From NCBI GenBank assembly GCA_016721945.1, contig JADKHC010000032.1:1-20650 (forward strand): a DNA stretch of 20,650 bases, read 5' to 3'. This stretch comes from Verrucomicrobiota bacterium. GTDB lineage: Bacteria; Verrucomicrobiota; Verrucomicrobiia; Opitutales; Opitutaceae. The notes beneath the pieces are model-generated. The model ran no database searches, was not told the DNA's origin, and was given only the letters and a program-made list of their open reading frames with translations. Position numbers and translations under genes: made by a program. Numbering within the stretch: position 1 is the first letter of the stretch; each line of letters begins with the position of its first letter. Of the stretch, positions 1-11,200 are shown piece after piece.

Positions 1-1917
1 TTGCGGGAGGAGTTCGCGGGCTTTTGAGCGGCAGCAAACCTCAGGTTCGTTGAAATGCTCTGAATAGAGATAGGCTACGTTGTTGAGTGCGTTGGTGAAT
101 TTGGGATTCACCGCGAGGATTTTTTCGTAGGCGTCTCGTGCTTCGGCGTAGTTCTTCTGCTGATCTTTAATCAAGGCGATCAGCATCAGTGCGCTGACAT
201 CCTTGGGGTTTTTGCTCACGATTGTCTGAAGATTGGCCAAAGCTTTCTGCTCCTCCTTAGTGCCAATATACAGCTGGGCCAGCAGGTAGTAGGCTTCGGT
301 GCCGTCGGGTTGAAGCTCGATGGCTTTTCGGAATTCTGTCTCGGCGCGCGTTGTATCGGTTTTGCCATACAGATCTTGGCCAACAAACACGATCGCCAAT
401 GGGGTTTGGGTTTTAGCGCGCTCGGCTTCCACGTATTGGCGGCGCATACGGGCTTCTTGTCTACGATGTCCAGGAGACGGACCAGTCGCTCCAGGCGCTG
501 GGATCAGCCGGGCATACGTTCAGTGCTTCGTTGAAATATTTACGTGCCTCTATCGATTGGTTTTGTTGAAGGAAGACCAGTCGCCGGTCATCAACGAGGT
601 TTGGGCGTTGCCGGGGAAATCTTTTTCAATCTGGCGGTAGATTTTGAGAGCTTCGTCGAAGTTTTTCTGCGTTCGGTAGCACTCAGCGAGAAGGAGTTTG
701 GCTTGGGCGAACTTAGGCCTTTGTTGGATGAGTGGTTTTAGCAGGACGATGGCCGCGCTGGGGTCGCCTGTTCGCTGATGGAGATTCGCGAGGGCGATAA
801 TGGTATCGACTTGGCCCGGGGCGAGGGAGAGGGCTTGCTTAAGGCTGCTCATCGCTTGCGTCGCGTTGTTGGCGGCGAGGTAGGCTAGACCAAGTTGATA
901 ATGAACTTAGGGTGCGCGGGGATAGATATTTGCCAGTCGCGCGAATTCTTCGACGCCTTTGGTTGTGTTGCCTTGGGCGAGTTGCAGGCGTCCACGTATG
1001 AACAAGGCTTCGAGGTTCTGGCCATCGCGGGCGACGATTTTATCAATATAGCTCGCGCAAGTCTTATATTGTTTATCCATCAAGGCGAATTCCGCCAACA
1101 TGGTCCAGGCGGATAGAAAGTCCGGCGTGGCGCGGGTTATCTCTTCGAGATATTTCGTTCCGGCGTTGGCGTCGCCGGATGTGATCAAGAATTGAGCGTA
1201 CTGAAGGCGTCGCGGGGATCGAGCGGGCGATTCTTCGGCTGCGAGTTTGAAAGATTGTAGCGCTTTGATCTTGTCGTTTTGCAGTCCGTAGAGCGTGCCT
1301 AGGGCACTATGGGCGGCTGCAAATTTGGGGTCGGCCGCGAGGGCTTTTTGCAATAACGCTTCGCCCTCTTTGATGTGCCCTTGCAGGAGCTCGATCATCG
1401 CCAGGGCGGTCAGCACCGGGGCGCCACTGGAAGTTGGGGCAGGCAAGCCTTCGAGGCGGGTGCGTACTTCGGCGATGTCTTGTGGCCGCGCAATGGTTCC
1501 GGTCAACAAGACTGGCGCGTCCGGATTTGTGGGATGACGTTCGAGGATGGCGTAGGCTTCGGCACGCGCGTCTTTGAGGTTGCCGGTGGCCAGATTCAAC
1601 TGGGCAAATTTGAGGCGAAGTTCGAGGTTGTCGGGCTGGAGCTCCCGTCCTTTCAACACGAAGGGTATCGCTTGGCCGATACGGCCTTGATCGGCATAAA
1701 TCAGTGCGAGGCGGCCGATCGCACGGGGGTTGAGGTTGTCGATCTTGAGGGTGTTTTTATAATCGATTTCAGCCAGGTCATATTTGTCGCTGGCGAAGGC
1801 GCGGTCGGCCTGTTCGAGGTAACGCGCTTTTTTGCTCTCGCGGGAGCAACCGGAAAAGGTAAGGGCAATAAGCAGGGTGACTAGGAGGGGCAGGGGGAAA
1901 CAATAGATCTTTTTCAT
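1..1917 (-). pseudogene. TPR-repeat lipoprotein of an exosortase/EPS locus, broken (nonsense codon plus three frameshifts); 3' end off-window
   Basis: The first 336 codons (1917-907) encode a lipoprotein: a basic start, a hydrophobic stretch and a lipobox FSGC with Cys24, followed by degenerate TPR helices (for example residues 33-66, 174-207, 208-241). A TAA at 907-909 ends this frame. The same frame then resumes with clear TPR sequence (VHYQLGLAYLAANN and onward) to about 605. Frame changes occur at the GGG runs 603-605, 500-502 and 450-452 (plus strand). Adding one base at each rebuilds a continuous TPR protein (QQNQSIEARKYFNEAL, then ERLVRLLDIVDKKP, then ETEFRKAIELQPDG) that stays open to the window edge. 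The ATG overlaps the exosortase stop as ATGA, so it was probably translationally coupled. It resembles the PrsT-type TPR lipoproteins found beside exosortases. The first 336 residues could still be made as a truncated protein. Sequencing error is the alternative explanation. Confidence 0.8.
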
Positions 1918-2819
1918 GGTTTTAGTCGGGCCTTGCGTTCGGAACGGACCAAAAGAAGCAGGAGGAGGGAAAATGGGATCAGCGATAGGATAAAAAACAC
2001 GGGTCCGCCGTGGCGATGGATGTAGGAGTTGATCATCTCAGGGCCAATGCGCACACAAAGTTCGCCGATGATAAATACGCGCAGTCCGTTGCGTAACAGG
2101 GCCAGGGGGAGCACCGACAGTGCCAGTAAGGTGCGGCGCGTGGGGGAGCGCAGAAAGAGCGGCCCCGCCACAATGCTGGTGATAAGCAGGGCGAGGCTGG
2201 AGTGAATCCCACTGCATTCTGGTGCGACTTGAATGGTTATGGTCGAGAGCTGGAAAACCAGGCCGTCGACAAAAACGCTGGTGCCAGCGACTGAAAATAA
2301 CGCATGCGCCACGGAGGCGGAGCCATGCTGGAGAATTGTCTCGGTCCACGCCTCCAGGAAAATCGGCATAGGCACCATAAACAGCAGGAACGCGAGGGGG
2401 AATAGCAGACGCCGCAGCGTTTGGCGACCCATCAGCCAGGTACAAACTCCGGAGAAGAAGGCAAGGAATGAGAAGGTCGTTAAGGCGAGCGAGTTTTCGC
2501 GGGCAAGGCTGTTCCCTTGAAGCGTATACAAACCCCAGCTGATGATTGCCGTGAGCCCGATAGCAAAGAAAGCGATGGAGAGCGGGCGATTTGGCTGTGA
2601 AGAATCGGGTTCGGCGCTGAGGCGTTGTCGGGCGAGGTAAAGGGAGATGAACGGAATCAGAACGATGTGGGAATAGAGTGAACTCCCGAGGGCAAACCGA
2701 ACGAGGTTATATAGCGGCAGACAAAAAAGAAGAATCAGGACTCCACTTGCGATAACCAACGGACGTAGAGAGGCGACTGAGGCAGGGGGGCGGGGTGACG
2801 GCGTAGTCGGTTGACTCAT
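1914..2819 (-). CDS. Exosortase/archaeosortase family transpeptidase (integral membrane)
   Basis: About 301 residues, largely hydrophobic, with roughly eight membrane segments. Numbered from the ATG at 2819, the family's catalytic residues are present: Cys202 in APECSGIHSS, Arg247 in the N-G-L-R motif (RNGLRVF) and the His268/His270 region in HRHGG. Exosortases cleave C-terminal sorting tails (PEP-CTERM and related) at the inner membrane and transfer the protein to a surface or exported form. The ATG start gives a short polar N-terminus (MSQPTTPSPRPP). A TTG at 2862-2864 would add 15 residues and overlap the beta-barrel stop as TTGA, so coupling from there is possible. No strong Shine-Dalgarno is visible at either. 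The stop overlaps the TPR gene's ATG. The substrate protein and sorting-tail class are not visible in the window. Confidence 0.9.
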   Translation of the reverse strand: MSQPTTPSPRPPASVASLRPLVIASGVLILLFCLPLYNLVRFALGSSLYSHIVLIPFISLYLARQRLSAEPDSSQPNRPLSIAFFAIGLTAIISWGLYTLQGNSLARENSLALTTFSFLAFFSGVCTWLMGRQTLRRLLFPLAFLLFMVPMPIFLEAWTETILQHGSASVAHALFSVAGTSVFVDGLVFQLSTITIQVAPECSGIHSSLALLITSIVAGPLFLRSPTRRTLLALSVLPLALLRNGLRVFIIGELCVRIGPEMINSYIHRHGGPVFFILSLIPFSLLLLLLVRSERKARLKP

Positions 2820-2860
2820 GTTTACTTCGGGGCGTCGGTTGCGTCGCAATGGCGTCCAGC

Positions 2861-4133
2861 TCAATAGCTATAGCCGATTTCACCACCGACGTAGCTACTG
2901 GAAAAAGAAAACAAGGGGTCGCTAGATTTGTTTTTCCTATACTGGTAGAGGCCGGTGAGTGCTATGCGATTGAATATCCTGGTCGATAACCTTGCGTTGT
3001 ATAAATAGGTCTTGTCGGATCGTAGTATAACCGACGAGTCGAAGGTGTTATAGTAGCTGTTCCGTCCTTCCGCGTATCCGGTGTGTAGGTAGAGCCGCTT
3101 GAGCAAGCGCTGGTCGAGAATTACGTTCCAGCGTGTGCTTTGGGGTAACTGGCCGACGGTATAAGAAGGTGAGGCTTCACGTACGTTGAGGTAAGTGATC
3201 TTGGTGTAAGTAAAGGGTTTGTATGCGACGGAAGTCCTGTAGGTGGATGAAGTCAGGTCGTCGCTGTTGCTGGAGATGAAACTTCGTTTCACAAATCCAC
3301 CCTGCAAACTAAGGGACAGTTTAGGAGCTGGGTCCCATACTATCTGAGCCTGTGGCTGGATGTATCGCATGTCGGGGCCGGGGGTTACCGACATATAGCC
3401 ATAGGCAACACTTACGTTCGTACTTAGCTGTGGAGTGAAGCGGTAGTTTAGCCGTTCAGTCACAATCCAATTACGCGTGGTCGGGGAGGGTTCTCCACAA
3501 ACATGACTTCTTGGTTTAATATGGAGTCTAAAGACCAGGGAGTACCAAAGCGATAGGAGGCAGTAAATCCTGTATTATAGGATGAAGAACTCGTTTGTCG
3601 GCCGGTTTGGACGAGCGTTCTTGAGGAATTATTGTAGCTTTGGGAAAACTGCAGCAACCAGTTTTCGTAGGATGAACCACCGATTAGTTCCAAACTATGC
3701 CCCAGACTGTCACTAAAATTTGAACTAGAGTAGAAAGTCTGTGAAGCGCCGTAGTCTAATATCCAGTGAGTCCCCAGATTGAGTTGAATACCGGGGCTGA
3801 TCGTTTGGATTGTAGTGTTCGCTTTCTGGCCCTGACGGGTGGGAATACCCTCTCCATACATAAATCTGTATGAAATTCGGGGTGAGAAAGAGATCGGGCC
3901 CCATTGCAAAGGCGTGGAATTGCCGACGGGTGGGGTGGCCTCACTCACCGGGCTATCGGCAGGTTTAATCGCTGCGGGCACGGATGGAGTACTGGGCTCA
4001 TTTTCGAAGACTCCTGCGCATTGGCGGTGACGGATTGGATGGCAGTGCCGACAAAAGTGAGCAGCATGATGCGGCGGAAAAAACTGGCGCGTCGGGATGT
4101 TTCGACGATGATATTCCAGAGAATAGATTTCAT
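2861..4133 (-). pseudogene. Outer-membrane beta-barrel protein of the exosortase operon, broken by two frameshifts
   Basis: The start at 4133 gives MKSILWN..., a basic stretch, then a hydrophobic core and a likely signal-peptidase site after SVTANA. This frame breaks at the GGG at 3994-3996. The next frame carries a Ser/Pro-rich linker and then amphipathic strands rich in Tyr, Ser and Asn. It breaks at the GGG at 3488-3490, and the last frame (about 200 residues) continues the barrel to a terminal aromatic (GGEIGYSY), as in BAM-inserted barrels. Adding one base at each lesion gives exactly 425 codons including the stop. A longer frame opening at 4248 is only the middle frame read upstream of the lesion and has no signal peptide. 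Beta-barrels of this kind commonly sit beside exosortase genes and may help export polysaccharide or sorted proteins; that role is an inference. If the lesions are sequencing errors, the gene is intact. Confidence 0.8.
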
Positions 4134-4284
4134 AGGTAATCTGGGTGATGCGAGCAGGGGAAAATGGCTGAGACCGGTCTATCTCACAAACCTTTTCGGC
4201 CCTGCAAGATTTGTGGGTTTGGACGCGTAATTTCAGTGGGTTGAACACTCGACGCGGGATGCAAAAAGCGCAACGTTTGGGCGC
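4134..4284. promoter_or_regulatory. Divergent intergenic region between the beta-barrel gene and the PPTase
   Basis: These 151 bases separate the only divergently transcribed genes, so promoters for both directions should lie here. I see no convincing -35/-10 pair. Two small symmetric elements are present: a perfect 10-base palindrome AGACCGGTCT at 4171-4180, and CACAAA (4185-4190) mirrored by TTTGTG (4210-4215). Either could be an operator or chance. Neither flanking start has a recognisable Shine-Dalgarno. Confidence 0.35.
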
Positions 4285-5022
4285 ATGTCGACGGTTCCCC
4301 TAAGTGAACGTTATTCCGTACCCGAAAACGATGCGGTGCATGTTTGGAGCGCGTTTTTTCCGGAATTCGAGCCTTTGCTGAGCTCTTATGAGCGCGTGCT
4401 CTCTCCCGCAGAAAAACTGAAGGCGTCGCGGTTTCTTAAGAGAGCAGATCGCGACCGCTATATCGTCGCACATGGAATACTCCGGGAGTTGTTGGGCAAA
4501 TACCTGCTACGCGAACCGTCAGGGCTCGCTTTTGAAACGGGTAAATTTGGTAAACCCAAGCTAGTCTTGGACTCAGGGTTGCCATTGATTTCGTTCAATT
4601 TGGCACATTCCGGCGATGTGATTCTCTATGCGGTAGCCAATGAAGGGCAGGTGGGAATCGATGTCGAAGCGGTCCGAACTGACTTGAATGTGCTAGAGCT
4701 GGCGCAGGCGCATTTTTCGTCCGACGAGATCGAGGAACTGCGTGCGGTTTCGCCGACAGAGAGCGTGTCGGCGTTTTTTCGCTACTGGACGTTGAAAGAA
4801 GCGTACCTCAAAGCGCGAGGCGATGGGCTGGGTTTTCCGCTCAAGGATTTTTCGATGACCGTAAACAGCAATAAACTACCGTCGATCCGCTGGGCAGCGG
4901 ACGATCCCTTGGTTGCTGAACGCTGGTCAGTATTTGGTTTATCTCCGGCGCCTGGTTATGCCGGAGCGGTTATTTGCGAAGGCAAGGTCGCCAAATTAGT
5001 CTCACGCCATTGGACGACCTGA
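4285..5022 (+). CDS. Sfp-type 4'-phosphopantetheinyl transferase
   Basis: 245 residues, the usual length for the Sfp/Gsp subfamily. These enzymes transfer the phosphopantetheine arm of CoA to the Ser of carrier domains in the cytoplasm. Visible signatures are GKPKL (89-93), FNLAHSGD (104-111), GIDVEAV (124-130, with Mg-binding Asp126 and Glu128) and WTLKEAYLKARGDGL (168-182, with Glu172 and Lys175). It is the only gene on the plus strand. It lies between the exosortase operon and the NRPS/PKS genes, whose carrier domains (Ser974, Ser2056, Ser564 and Ser573 of the neighbouring proteins) need this activation. That pairing is an inference from proximity. The ATG at 4285 is the first in frame and places the conserved regions at normal distances. 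No Shine-Dalgarno is seen. Confidence 0.95.
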   Translation: MSTVPLSERYSVPENDAVHVWSAFFPEFEPLLSSYERVLSPAEKLKASRFLKRADRDRYIVAHGILRELLGKYLLREPSGLAFETGKFGKPKLVLDSGLPLISFNLAHSGDVILYAVANEGQVGIDVEAVRTDLNVLELAQAHFSSDEIEELRAVSPTESVSAFFRYWTLKEAYLKARGDGLGFPLKDFSMTVNSNKLPSIRWAADDPLVAERWSVFGLSPAPGYAGAVICEGKVAKLVSRHWTT

Positions 5023-5056
5023 ATTATACCAACAGCCCCAAGCTTTCCGACTTTGA

Positions 5057-5129
5057 ACAGAAGATAACAAAGAGAACGAAGGCCTGCTGGTTTGTTCTGG
5101 ATCGCTTCGTTACCTTCGTTTTCTTCTGT
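5057..5129. repeat. Long imperfect inverted repeat between convergent genes
   Basis: Two 26-base arms, 5057-5082 and 5104-5129, match as reverse complements at 21 of 26 positions, with a 21-base loop. The arms begin ACAGAAGA and end near AACGAAG. The element lies between the stops of the PPTase and the megasynthase. It could form a hairpin in transcripts from either side, but no U-tract follows an arm, so a classical intrinsic terminator is not well supported. The degenerate TTCGTT/CCTTCGTT composition of the right arm looks like a dispersed intergenic repeat. Confidence 0.7.
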
Positions 5130-5228
5130 AAAATACCTCAATTTCAGACCAGCCACGATCAACTTCAGTACAAAAGCATAGGGTTATTGGTATTAGCTCA
5201 GTCGCCAGGTTCGGTCGTCGGAATTGAG

Positions 5229-8200
5229 TCAAGGCGCTGGCTTGAGCGGCGAGTTCGCGGAGAGGTCAATCTTTGCGGCCAAGGTTTTCGCGAGGTCTTG
5301 AACAAAGGGTTCGACCAGCATGGCGTGGGGATTCATCGACAATTCCATGATCTCTACGCCGCCTTGAGCAATTTCACCCCAACCCATTTTGGGATCGGGG
5401 AAGGATTTGTAGTTCACCCGAGGTTTGAAGAGCGTCAATTTCCCCGTGTATGGCTTTGGCCGATACGCGTTGATGGCCTGATCGTTGATCGCCTGGATGC
5501 TTTTAAGCGCGGAGTCGCCGTTTGTCTCGGCTTTGCCCGGAAGCAGGAGGTCTTCTGCTGCGCGCAGATTGAAAACCTTCTTGAATTCGCCATCACGGGC
5601 GACGCGGGTTTTTTCTTTCAGGTAGTTTTTCATTTCCACCGGCGTCAAGCGGAGGAAATTTTTGAGATGGAATTTGAGTCGTTGTGCGATGTCGAACGCA
5701 CGGCTGGTTTTGACTGCAAGCGCGGGATTATAACTGTCGAGCATGGCGACCAGTGGTACCGATTCGCCTTTGGACGTTAGCAGTCGAGCCATCTCCAAGG
5801 CGATGGACCCGCCCAGACAGTAACCACCTAGTAGATAGGGGCCGTGTGGCTGCATTCGTTGCAGTTCAGTGACGTAATACGCCGCCATGTCCTCGATGGT
5901 GCGTAGCGCTGCCAATTTTCCATCCAAGCCGCGGGACTGAATCCCGTAGAAGGGGTACTCCTCACCCAAGTGTGCGGCGAGGCTCCGATATAGCAGGACG
6001 TTGCCACCGGCGCCATGAACGCAGTAGAAACGCGGCTTTGCTCCTTTGGAGTTGATCGGTATGAGCGAAGGCCAGGATTGGTCGGAATCGCTGATCGTAT
6101 TAAGTGGTTCGGCTAAGCCGGCTATCGTGGGATGATCGAAAAGGACGGCGAGCGGCAGCTGATGTTTGAATTCCTTTTCGATTTCAGCAAAAACTGTTAC
6201 GGCTAGGAGCGAGTTGCCGCCGAGTTCGAAGAAGCTTTGGTGGCGCCCGACCGAAGGTAGGTTTAGGATGCGACACCAAATGGCGGCAAGGGATTCCTCT
6301 ACTGCATTGGCCGGCGGTTCGTCACGGTTTGCCGCAGTGAGGTCGGAAGCGGTTGGCGATGGCAGACGTTTACGGTCGACTTTGCCATTGGGAGTCAGCG
6401 GAAACGTTTCGAGAACGACAAATGCCGCCGGGAGCATGTAGTCGGGCAGTTTACCCCGGGTGTGTTCGCGCACATCTGAGATGGATAGTTCGGTGCCGGG
6501 GCGAGCGGAAATATAGGCCACGAGTCGTTTGTCTCCAGGAGTATCTTCCCTCGCGATAACGACGGCTTGTTGGATTTGGGCGTGGTGCGTGAGTACGGTC
6601 TCGATTTCACCGAGTTCGATGCGGAACCCGCGCAGCTTCACTTGGAAATCGAGGCGGCCCAGGCATTCGATTGCGCCGTTGGCTCGATAGCGGGCCAAGT
6701 CGCCTGTACGATAGAGGCGTTGGTCTGGTAGGGTGGGATGGGTGATGAATTTCTCTGCGGTGAGCTCCGGCCGATTGAAATAACCGCGAGCCAAGCCGTC
6801 GCCGCCGATCAGCAACTCACCCGGAGTCCCGACTGGAACGGGGGTCATGTTGCTATCGACAATATAAACGGTGGTGTTGTCGATCGGGTTTCCGATGGTG
6901 ATATCGCTTGCATCGGTGACACGGCAGCAAGTTGACCAGATGGTGGTTTCCGTCGGGCCGTACATGTTCCAGAGTTCAGCGCAACGGGGGAGAAGTTCGC
7001 GCGTTAGTTCAGGTGGTAATGGTTCGCCACCGCACAAAATCTTCATCCCGGGCGTTCCTTGCCAGCCTGCGGCGAGCAGGATTCGCCATGTAGCGGGCGT
7101 TGCCTGTAGCAAAGTGACTTCGTGTTGTTCGATTGTTTTGATCAGAGCGGCTCCGTCCACTGCTGTCTGCCACGGAACGATCACGACGCGCGCGCCGGTG
7201 GTAAGAGGAAGGTGTAACTCGAGTCCGGCGATGTCAAAGGACAGCGTTGTCACGGCGAGCAACGTGTCTTTGGCGGTTAGGCCAGGTTCGCGCCGCATCG
7301 AATTTAGGAAATTCACCACGGCCCGGTGTTCGATTTGTACGCCCTTTGGCTTGCCGGTTGAACCGGAGGTGTAAATCACATAGGCCAAGTTGGACGCGGT
7401 TGGAGCCGTAGGTCTATCGACTGGTTTGGCTATTGGAGGCAGCGGTTCGTCGATGAAGATCCGCTGGGCCGCTGTCTCTGGCAGCGTCGAGAGCAATGCG
7501 CGTTGAGTTAGCAGCGCGCGCGCTTGAGCGTCTTCGAGGACAAAAGCGATACGGTCGGCCGGATAGGTGGGGTCGATCGGAACGTAAGCTCCGCCGGCTT
7601 TGAGTATACCCAGAATGCCGACCACCATTTCCAGCGAGCGGTGGACACAAAGGCCGACCAGAACATCCGGACCAACACCAATTGATTTGAGGTAAAGGGC
7701 CAGCGCATCAGCACGCGTGTTGAGTTCGCGATAGGTGAGCGTTTGTCCTTCGAAAACGACGGCTACGGCCTCTGGCGTAGTGCTCGCTTGCGCTTCGAAA
7801 AGTTGATGCACGCAAACATCGCGCGGGTAGTCGTGGTGGGTGGCGTTCCATTGGCTGAGCAGCAGGTGACGCTCGGTGGGCGCAAGGATATCCAATTCGT
7901 CGATACGCTTTTCAGGGGCGGCAGCCACACTCTCAATCATGGTGCGCAAACCGGCCAGCCAGCGATCAATGGTCGTGGAATCGTAGAAAGCGGTGCGGTA
8001 TTCGCAGTTGATGCGAAGTTCCTGGCCGCGCGCAGTGACGAAAACCACCAAATCAAACAGGTTGAACCCTTTTGCGTTGTACTCTGCCTGCCATTCGATG
8101 CCGCTGGCTTGTTTCACCTCGTTGGTGAACGGGATGAAGTTGAAAATAACCGGAATGAGCGGAGCCCGATTGGCATCGCGTGGAACGTTCAGCTTTTTGA

Positions 8201-11200
8201 CGAGCGAACCGAGGGCAAAGCTTTGGTGCTCTTTTGCATCAAGCAAACGGTTCTGGACGTTGTTCACGTGGTCCGTAAAGACCAGATTGCCCTCGCAAGT
8301 AACGCGTATCGGCAGAAAATCGACGCAATGGCCGACGAGTTCTGCACTGCCTGGCTGTGAGTGAAGAGCGTCGGAAGATTGGCCAGCGTTGGGCACACCG
8401 ATGACGATATCGTTTTGGCCGGTTACGCGGTGGAGCCAGGCGATGAACGTTGCGCAGAGGCTGGTAAACACGGTACTGCCTGCGCGTCCTGCGGTCTGAC
8501 GAAAACGGCGGCAGAGCTCGGCTTCGAGGTCGATGGATTTGTAGGCGGCGGTGTAATCGCGTGTTGTTGACCGGGCGCGGTCCCTGGGTAATTCGACACT
8601 CGTTGGAAGATCAGCAAACTGTTCCAGCCAGTATTGCTCGGCGGCGGAAGTAGAGGCGATTTGCGCTGGTTCGTTCTGCCAGGCCACGTAGTCGCTGAAC
8701 TGCATGGCCGGAGGGAGAGCAGGCTTCAGGCTGTGGCTGTGCGCAGCGTAAAGAGCGGCGAGATCGCGAACCAGCACGCCAGCGGACCAACCGTCGACGA
8801 TGAGATGGTGATAGGCGAGGAGAAGGACGTGTTCGCTCCGGCTGCGTTTGAAAAGATGGAGGCGCAGGAGCGGGCCGTTTTCCAGATTGAACGTGGTTGC
8901 GTCTTCCTGGCGTGCGGTTGCGTTGATGCGTTCGTCTTGGGCGTTTCGATCTAGCGACGATAAATCGGAGACAGGTGCATCAATCGCGAGGCGTGATGCT
9001 ACTTGCTGAGTTTTTCCGTCTTTGCTGAAGGTCAAACGCAGCGCGTCGTGACGAGCAATCAAGTCATGCAAGCTGGTGCGCAACGTCGTTTCGTCGAGCG
9101 AACCACGTATCGAAACAATGAGTACATCGTTGTAAGCGCAGGCCATTTCCGGAGCGAGCTGCATGGCCAGCCAGATTTCGCTCTGGCCCTCGGTAATCGG
9201 TATCAACGGACTCTTTGGCAACTCATCGGGTGCAGATTTACGACCGGACAACCGCCGAGGTTCGGGATAGACGACTTCGAACTGTGGAGTCGATGTGGCG
9301 GGGGTTACGATTGGTGCCGTGGGTGGCGCAGGCAGTTTTTGCGCGATGTAATTGCTGAGGGCGGTCAGGCTCGACAGATCGTGCATGAGCTGCCGAAACG
9401 TTATCTTGATGGAAAAGCGCGTTTCGACTGCCTGACTGAACTGGGCGAGGAAAAGCGAATCGGCGCCCAACTCGATGAACGAGGTGGTTAGGTCCGGGGC
9501 TTCGATGCCCGAGAGCTTGCTGAACAGAGCACGGATTTCGGAAATCAGGTCGGAAGCGTTGGCGGCGTTGCCGGTGGAGGGGACTGTTTCAGTACTGGTT
9601 GAGTTCGCTGCCGGTTCAGGGTTGGCGGGATTTTGATTGCCGGTAGAGACAGGATTCGGCTTGGTGTTGTCGGTCTGGTTGTAGGCAGGCGGCTCGATCC
9701 AAAAACGTTTCCGCTCGAACGGGTAGGTGGGCAGCGGGACGCGGCGACGTTGTTCGCGCTGAAAATAATTACGCCAATCTGGGCTTATGCCAGATGTCCA
9801 GAGGCGTCCCAAGGCGGAGAGAAGCGACTGGAGATCGCGGGCAGTTTCTGCGTTGGCGGCGAGGGAAGGCAGCAGCAGCGTCTCAGCGTGTTTGCGGGGA
9901 TGCTGACGAGCGAAAGAGGTGAGCGCCTGGCCGGGGCCGACTTCGAGTAGCACGTATTGAGGATCGGATACGACGGTCGCGATGGCATCGGAGAAGCGCA
10001 CGCTTTGCCGGAGCTGACGGGCCCAGTAGGCGGGATCGGCAAGGACCTCGGCGGTGATTTCGGTTCCGGTGCAGGTTGAAATCCAGCGAAGTTTCGGTGC
10101 GGTGAATTTTACCTGGCGAACGCAGTCGGTGAAGGGAGCGACCATGGGCTCCATCATTTCCGAATGGAAGGCGTGAGAAGTCGGGAGCAGGCGTGCGGCA
10201 ATATTCTTCGAGTCCAGTTCTTTTTGAAATGCTTGAAGTGGTTCGGTCGGGCCGGAGAGCGTGGTGAGTGAGGCGCTGTTGAGGGCGGCAAGGGCGATGT
10301 TGGCGGGAAGCAGTGGTTTTAGTTCGTCGGGTCCGAGGCGAACGGCCATCATCGATCCGGCGGGCAACGCTTGCATGAGTTTGGCGCGCTGAACCAGGAG
10401 TTTGAGGGCGTCTTCTAGGGTGCAGGAGCCGGCAATGACAGCGGCGACGTACTCGCCAATACTGTGACCGATCACGATGTCGGGCTTGATTCCCCAGGAG
10501 ATCCAGAGTTGGGCGAGGGCGTATTCGACAACGAAGATCGAGGGCTGTGTCACCCAGGTTTCGTTGATCTGGCGGAGAGCTTGGGCGCGTTGCGTGGCGT
10601 CGGGGTAAAGGACGTGGCGGATATCGAGGCCCAAAGGAGCTAGAAGAAGTTCGGCGCAGCGATCTACTTCGGCGAGATAGGCGGGTTCCTGATCATAGAG
10701 CTCACGACCCATGTCGACGTATTGGGCACCTTGTCCCGGGAAAAGGAAAACGTTGGAGTGAGTCCGTTGGGCGATTTTACCGGTTATGACTGATTTGGCA
10801 TCGCTGGTGCGGAGCTTGCGCACGGCTTCGGCGGAATCGGCGGCGATGAGCGCGCGGCGGAAGGGGAAACCGCGGCGGCCGAGGGCGAGGGTGAAGGCAG
10901 TGTCGGCCAGTGAAGTTTGGCTCTGCTGTTCGAGGTGCGCGGCGAGGTTTTCGCTCATGCGCTGGAGGGCTGCTTCGGATTTGGCCGAGAGGACGAGGAG
11001 TTGTTGTGGCCGCGAGGAAGCGGGCGCAGGCAGAAGCGGGGCTTCCTCGACGATGAGGTGAGCGTTAGTGCCGCCGACACCGAAAGCGCTCACGCCTGCG
11101 CGGCGAGGGGTGGCACCGCGTTTCCAGTCGGTTAATTTCGTGACGGGATAAAACGGGCTGTTCGCGAAATCGATTTTTGGATTTGGCGATTTGAAATGGA

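Noticed and set aside
450..3996. Phase variation by slipped-strand change at the G runs
   Set aside because: The runs are only 3-4 bases, too short for switching, and several lesions per gene would have to revert together.
3460..4248. Start at 4248 for the beta-barrel gene
   Set aside because: The first 65 or so codons are the wrong frame upstream of a frameshift, are Cys/His/Arg-rich and lack a signal peptide. The frame from 4133 has one.
4974..5780. 268-codon plus-strand frame from the PPTase end into the megasynthase TE
   Set aside because: It overlaps the PPTase 3' end and runs antisense through the conserved TE Asp region; the translation has no recognisable domain.
9240..9720. A hidden KR or other reductive domain between AT and ACP of the megasynthase
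   Set aside because: Only a Pro/Asn/Thr-rich linker of roughly 50-60 residues separates the AT end (LPTYPFERKRFW) from the ACP; there is no room for a KR.
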